Shown here piece by piece: positions 60,272 to 64,000 of a stretch of 64,000 bases of DNA; position 1 is the stretch's first letter; each line of letters begins with the position of its first letter. The notes under the pieces were generated by a model. It saw nothing but the letters and a program-made list of their open reading frames with translations, was not told the DNA's origin and searched no databases. The position numbers and the translations under genes were made by a program. This stretch comes from TMP-86 sp044226865 (lineage in GTDB: Bacteria > Pseudomonadota > Gammaproteobacteria > Steroidobacterales > Steroidobacteraceae), in the NCBI GenBank assembly GCA_044226865.1, contig JBGAGE010000003.1:248001-312000 (forward strand). The letters are read 5' to 3'.

Positions 60272-60305
60272 CGCGGCCAGCCGTATGTTCGTCCGGCTGG
60301 CCGCG
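60272..60305. terminator. strong hairpin between convergent genes
   Basis: CGCGGCCAGCCG (60272-60283) pairs perfectly with CGGCTGGCCGCG (60294-60305), a 12-bp GC-rich stem with a 10-base loop. It fills the 51-bp gap between two convergent stop codons. There is no U-tract on either strand, so it may block read-through or protect 3' ends rather than terminate alone. Confidence 0.65.
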
Positions 60306-60313
60306 CGCCTCGA

Positions 60314-61537
60314 TCAGCGCAACGCCACGCGATCGAGGACGATGTTGCCGTTGGTCATCACCAGCATGGGTTCCAGCAAGGTAGTCAGGTCGGTGCGTGG
60401 ATCGCGGTCCACCACCAGGATATCCGCCTCCAATCCCACCGCGATGCTGCCGGTACGGCCTTCGATGCCGATGGCGCGCGCGGAATTGTAGGTAGCCGCC
60501 TGAATGGCCTCGAGCGGCGAATACCCACACTCGACCAATTGCGCGATCTCATCGCCCGGGCGCGTGCGCGCGGTGTCATCGCCATCGCCATAGGTGCCAT
60601 CGGTCCCGCCCGCCACGGTGACTCCCAGCGCGCGCGCCTTGCGCACCGCATCGCGCAACGGCTTCATCATGTGCTCGGTGCGGATCTGCAGCAGGATGTC
60701 GGCGGCACTGTTGCCCTTGGGATCGCTCTGGTGGCTCATGATGGCGAGCGTGGGAACGAAGAACGTGCCCTGCCTCTTCATCAATTGCAGCGTTTCGTCA
60801 TCCAGGTAGGTGCCATGCTCGATGCTGCGCACGCCGGCGCGCACCGCGGCGTTGGCGCCATGCCGGTCGTGCGCATGTGCCGCGACCAGGAGGCCGGTCT
60901 TGGCGGCTTCCTGCACGGCCGCACGCAGCTCCTCGTATGACAATTCCTCGCGGCGCGGATCGGTATGGGCCAATCCCGCCCGTTCGCTGGCACCGACCTT
61001 GATGACATCGGCTCCGCGCGCCACCACGGCATGCACCACGGCGGCAACGTTCTCAGCCCCCGTCAACGGTGCGTTCAGGTATTGCCCGAACTGGGGAAAG
61101 CTCAGGATGAATGCTTCCCCGAGAACCGGTCGCACATGCCCGCCCGATACCAACATCTCGGGGCCCTGTACGTAGCCCGTGCGGATCAGGTCGCGCGTGG
61201 CCATGCCCTTGAGATAGGCATCGCCCAGCACGCGTGCCGTGGTGACGCCGGACTGCAGCGCACGGCGCGCGGAGGCCGGGTCCTCGATGTGAGCATGCGC
61301 ATCGACATAGCCGGGCATGAGATACGCACCCTGCAGGTCGATGGCGCCGGGCCGATCGGCGGCCGCAACGATTTCCGCAATGCGGCCCTCGCTGACACGC
61401 ACGTTCACGGGTCGCACCTTGCTGTTGGGCAGTCCGTCGATGAGCACCGCGTGGCTGAACCAGGTGTCGGCTGCCTGGGTGGGAAGCGCCCACGCGGCAA
61501 AAGCCAAGCCGATGACGAAAATTGCCTGTTTGATCAT
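60314..61537 (-). CDS. secreted amidohydrolase-family protein (imidazolonepropionase-like)
   Basis: Encodes 407 aa from ATG 61537 with a signal peptide (FVIGLAFAAWALPTQA). Metal-binding motifs: GYVDAHAHIEDPASA (HxH, about residue 73), a Lys in DVIKVGASERAGL (about 175) that could be carboxylated, VAAHAHDRHGANAAV (about 215), SIEHGTYLD (about 235) and GTDGTYGDGDD (about 305). The family hydrolyses amides, peptides or cyclic ureas; this secreted group often acts as prolidase-like or unknown hydrolases. Confidence 0.84.
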   Translation of the reverse strand: MIKQAIFVIGLAFAAWALPTQAADTWFSHAVLIDGLPNSKVRPVNVRVSEGRIAEIVAAADRPGAIDLQGAYLMPGYVDAHAHIEDPASARRALQSGVTTARVLGDAYLKGMATRDLIRTGYVQGPEMLVSGGHVRPVLGEAFILSFPQFGQYLNAPLTGAENVAAVVHAVVARGADVIKVGASERAGLAHTDPRREELSYEELRAAVQEAAKTGLLVAAHAHDRHGANAAVRAGVRSIEHGTYLDDETLQLMKRQGTFFVPTLAIMSHQSDPKGNSAADILLQIRTEHMMKPLRDAVRKARALGVTVAGGTDGTYGDGDDTARTRPGDEIAQLVECGYSPLEAIQAATYNSARAIGIEGRTGSIAVGLEADILVVDRDPRTDLTTLLEPMLVMTNGNIVLDRVALR

Positions 61538-61786
61538 GTACATCCCCATTGCTCGAATTAGGTGCCCTCACCGCGGCATGCGGAATAGTAGCAGCCGCCG
61601 CCAGCGGACTACGTGTCGGGCAGGAAAACCTGTCCCTGGCCTATATGACATAAGCGGGTGCTGGCAGCCGCAGCCTCCGCGCCCACAAGCCATTGTTTTC
61701 ATTGGCTACTGGTGGGGTCGCCTCACAACAGCCATGGTGAATGCTTCATCCAAACCCTCAAGAAATCCGCCAACCGGTCGTTATCC

Positions 61787-63334
61787 ATGAGCACGGGCTC
61801 ATTGGTTCAGGTCGGAAAGATGTTGAAACAAATACAAGAAAAGTTGAAAACGGCGGTAAATTTTCCCTCTCCCCCTGCAGTGGCGCAGCAGATCATCGCG
61901 CTTGCGGGCGACCCGGACGTGGATCTCGCCAAGCTCGTCGCCACCATCAGCAAGGACCCCAGCCTCGCCGCGAAGATCCTGCGCGTGGCCAACTCCCCCA
62001 TCTACTCGAAGCGGCGCAAGAGCGAAAATCTGCGCCAGGCCTTGGTGGTGCTGGGACTGAACGCCGCGACCACCCTTGCCTTGAGCTTCTCGCTGGTCGG
62101 CACCTACAAGAAGATCAAGAGCGTCGGCATCGATTACACCAGCTATTGGCGGCGCGCGATCCTTGGCGCATCGGCCGCCCGCGCCTTCGCCTCGGCCCAG
62201 CGCATCAACAACCTCGAAGATGTGTTCCTCGCGGCACTCCTGCAGGACATCGCCGTACTCGCCATCGATCGCGTGCAATCGGACTTCTACAACACGCTGA
62301 AGGATGGCGCCTCGCACGCCGATCTCGCCGCCTATGAAGCGTTGAAGCTCGGGACGGATCATGCCGGCGTTGGCGCATGGCTCCTCGAACACTGGAAGCT
62401 GCCGGAGTTCCTGTGCCGCGCCGTGCAGCACAGTCATGCGCCGGCCGGCGTGCCGATCGAGCATCCCGTGGGCGCCGTCGCGCGCTGCGTGGCCATCGGC
62501 GGAGAATGCGTCGACATCCTGATGAGCGGCAAGACGCTGACCGATCTCGGCAGCCTGTCCGCGCACGCGCAGGAATGGCTGGGCATCGGGCCGGAGGCGT
62601 TGAGCGAATGCATGACCGCCATCGTGGCGGAGATACCCGAAATCGCCCGCCTGTTCGACACCACCTTGCTGGACGCGGATACCGCCAACGGGATCCTCGA
62701 GCAGGCGCGCGAACTGCTGATGATCCGCAACCTGCAGGCCATCGAGCAGGTGAACGCCTTGCAGGAGTCCTCCGAGCACCTCGAGGCCCGCACTGTCGAA
62801 CTCGAGGACAAGCAGCGCCGCGATGCCCTCACCGGGCTGTACAACCGCGGCTACCTCGACCGCTTCCTGCTGCAGGAATTCTCCAGCGCGTCGCGCGAGA
62901 ACAATTTCCTGAGCGTGGTGTTCGCGGACCTGGACCGCTTCAAACTGGTCAACGATACCTACGGGCATCCTTCGGGCGACTCCGTGCTGATCGGCACCGC
63001 CAGGCTCATCCTGAGCGTGGTGCGCGGCAGCGATTGCGTGGCACGCTACGGCGGCGAGGAGTTCGTGATCGTGCTGCCGGGCTTGAACGGCGATGCAGCG
63101 GCCGCCATCTGCGAGCGCCTGATCGAGAAGCTCCGCACCACGCTGCACGAGGTGAGCGGCGCCAGCATCACCACCACGGCATCGCTTGGCCTCGCCACCC
63201 ACGGCGGCGACACGCGCTACGGCAGCGTGGCCGAACTGATCGAGGCGGCGGACCGCTCCGTGTACGCCGCCAAGCGGGCGGGCCGCAATCGCCTGGTGCG
63301 CTTCAGCCCGCAGATCATCGCCAAAAGCGCGTAA
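61787..63334 (+). CDS. HDOD-GGDEF diguanylate cyclase
   Basis: Encodes 515 aa from ATG 61787. The N-terminal HDOD domain (about residues 15-230) includes FPSPPAVAQQIIALAGDPDV and AKILRVANSPIYSKRRKSEN. A short coiled-coil (EQVNALQESSEHLEARTVEL, about 320) leads to the GGDEF domain with DALTGLYNRGYLDRFLL. The active site is ARYGGEEFVIVLPG (GGEEF at about 421), and an intact inhibitory I-site RGSD lies five residues before it. It should make c-di-GMP and be feedback-inhibited. The riboswitch at 34835-34928 would respond to this second messenger. Confidence 0.92.
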   Translation: MSTGSLVQVGKMLKQIQEKLKTAVNFPSPPAVAQQIIALAGDPDVDLAKLVATISKDPSLAAKILRVANSPIYSKRRKSENLRQALVVLGLNAATTLALSFSLVGTYKKIKSVGIDYTSYWRRAILGASAARAFASAQRINNLEDVFLAALLQDIAVLAIDRVQSDFYNTLKDGASHADLAAYEALKLGTDHAGVGAWLLEHWKLPEFLCRAVQHSHAPAGVPIEHPVGAVARCVAIGGECVDILMSGKTLTDLGSLSAHAQEWLGIGPEALSECMTAIVAEIPEIARLFDTTLLDADTANGILEQARELLMIRNLQAIEQVNALQESSEHLEARTVELEDKQRRDALTGLYNRGYLDRFLLQEFSSASRENNFLSVVFADLDRFKLVNDTYGHPSGDSVLIGTARLILSVVRGSDCVARYGGEEFVIVLPGLNGDAAAAICERLIEKLRTTLHEVSGASITTTASLGLATHGGDTRYGSVAELIEAADRSVYAAKRAGRNRLVRFSPQIIAKSA

Positions 63335-63383
63335 GCTTGGCGGCGCGCATCGCGCCCCCCCTTCGCCTGTTTGGAGCCCGGCC

Positions 63384-63734
63384 TTGATCACCATCGTGTT
63401 GCTGATCTGTTCGAACGTGTTCATGACCTTCGCCTGGTATGGACACTTGAAGTACGGTCATTCATGGCCGTTGTGGCAGGCGATCCTGGTCAGCTGGCTC
63501 ATCGCAGGCCTGGAATACTGCCTGGCCGTGCCGGCCAACCGCCTCGGCTTTGCGCATTTCTCGGGCTTTCAATTGAAGATCATGCAGGAGGCGATCACGC
63601 TGCTCGTGTTCGTGGTGTTCGCCGTGATGTTCCTGAAGGAAAAGCTCGCCTGGAATTACCTGGCGTCCTTCATCTGCCTGATCGCCGCGGTGGCCTTCGC
63701 CTTCGGCTTCAAGGCCGCGCCGGTGACTGGCTGA
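63384..63734 (+). CDS. DMT-superfamily small membrane protein (DUF486 type)
   Basis: Encodes 116 aa from TTG 63384. Four membrane helices are visible: ITIVLLICSNVFMTFAWYGH, LWQAILVSWLIAGLEYCLAV, ITLLVFVVFAVMFLKEKL and YLASFICLIAAVAFAFGF. The motif PANRLGFAHFSGFQLKIMQE is the family signature. Likely a small exporter-like protein of unknown substrate. Confidence 0.88.
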   Translation: MITIVLLICSNVFMTFAWYGHLKYGHSWPLWQAILVSWLIAGLEYCLAVPANRLGFAHFSGFQLKIMQEAITLLVFVVFAVMFLKEKLAWNYLASFICLIAAVAFAFGFKAAPVTG

Positions 63735-63755
63735 GCGCCTGCGAGCCGCAACCCT

Positions 63756-64000
63756 TCAACTGCCGACGCGCGTGCGCATCTGCAGTTCCTTGCGCTTGTA
63801 GTCGATGATCAGCGTGTCGAGCAGTCCGAGCGCATCCATGCCGATGAGCATGGCCGGCTCGTTGGTGAGATTCCAATGTTCGAAAATGCGCATGTCGCCG
63901 AAGGTGACGCGCGCGCCGCGGATCTGCATGCCGCCGAATTGAATGGGTGGCGTATCGCTGGTGTCGCCGCGCTGGATATCCATGGTGGCTCCCATGATCT
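63756..64000 (-). CDS. retropepsin-like aspartic protease family protein (5' end outside window)
   Basis: The frame is open to the window edge on the minus strand, so the visible 81 codons are the C-terminal part. It contains EPAMLIGMDALGLLDTLIID and YKRKELQMRTRVG, the second half of the gag-polyprotein/aspartyl-protease-like fold found in many proteobacterial periplasmic proteins. The catalytic Asp motif is not in the window. Confidence 0.7.
   Translation of the reverse strand, partial: IMGATMDIQRGDTSDTPPIQFGGMQIRGARVTFGDMRIFEHWNLTNEPAMLIGMDALGLLDTLIIDYKRKELQMRTRVGS

Noticed and set aside
61799..63424. 541-codon open frame on the minus strand
   Set aside because: Antisense to the HDOD-GGDEF gene, which has intact catalytic motifs.

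Overview
The window is a stretch of GC-rich proteobacterial chromosome. The single-copy housekeeping genes (glutamyl-tRNA synthetase, malate synthase G), the HDOD-GGDEF protein, the AcvB/VirJ lipase-like protein and the style of the exopolysaccharide genes suggest a soil or freshwater gammaproteobacterium, perhaps near Steroidobacteraceae. That placement is inference.

Region 1 (1-32.8 kb) is a large Wzx/Wzy-type exopolysaccharide locus. It holds the priming sugar-phosphate transferase (27127-28533), three GT4 glycosyltransferases and a WecG/TagA-type transferase, a UDP-GlcNAc 2-epimerase, two flippases and one polymerase. The export set is a short Wza-like protein, an outer-membrane beta-barrel, a Wzz-like protein and a tyrosine kinase. 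Tailoring genes are numerous: O-acyltransferases, a hexapeptide acetyltransferase, a sulfotransferase, a pyruvyltransferase-like protein, a CapK-like adenylate-forming enzyme, ATP-grasp, AAC(3)-like, NodB-like and three GNAT/FemAB-like proteins. Two polysaccharide lyases (heparin-lyase-I-like and heparinase II/III) are built in. A sulfated, uronic-acid-containing, amide-decorated polymer is a reasonable guess.

Region 2 (32.8-38.3 kb) holds two paralogous Ig/FN3 lipoproteins, gltX and a secreted metallopeptidase. The upstream lipoprotein is preceded by a class I cyclic-di-GMP (GEMM) riboswitch.

Region 3 (38369-50560) is a 12.2-kb integrated element in a tRNA-Val(CAC) gene. It is bounded by 50-bp direct repeats of the tRNA 3' half, with matching tandem arm-type sites at both ends. 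It carries a GTG-started integrase translationally overlapped with hicA and followed by hicB, an AlpA-like regulator, a winged-helix protein and a MOB relaxase, but no transfer machinery. Its left part has an integron-like layout. A 208-aa tyrosine recombinase with a complete catalytic set is transcribed rightwards. To its left lies a leftward array of small unrelated genes (two lipoproteins, membrane and soluble unknowns, and a rhomboid protease). Each array gene is followed within about 30 bp by one copy of a diverged 32-bp repeat (AGCGGAC, about 13 variable bases, GCT, one base, TGGGTCA). This is the most unusual structure in the window.

Region 4 (50.7-64 kb) is chromosomal: a secreted DNRLRE/beta-propeller protein, a small lipoprotein, a DUF2189 membrane protein, glcB, a YHS-type copper ATPase, an AcvB/VirJ homologue, an amidohydrolase, an HDOD-GGDEF diguanylate cyclase, a DMT-type membrane protein and the end of a retropepsin-like gene.
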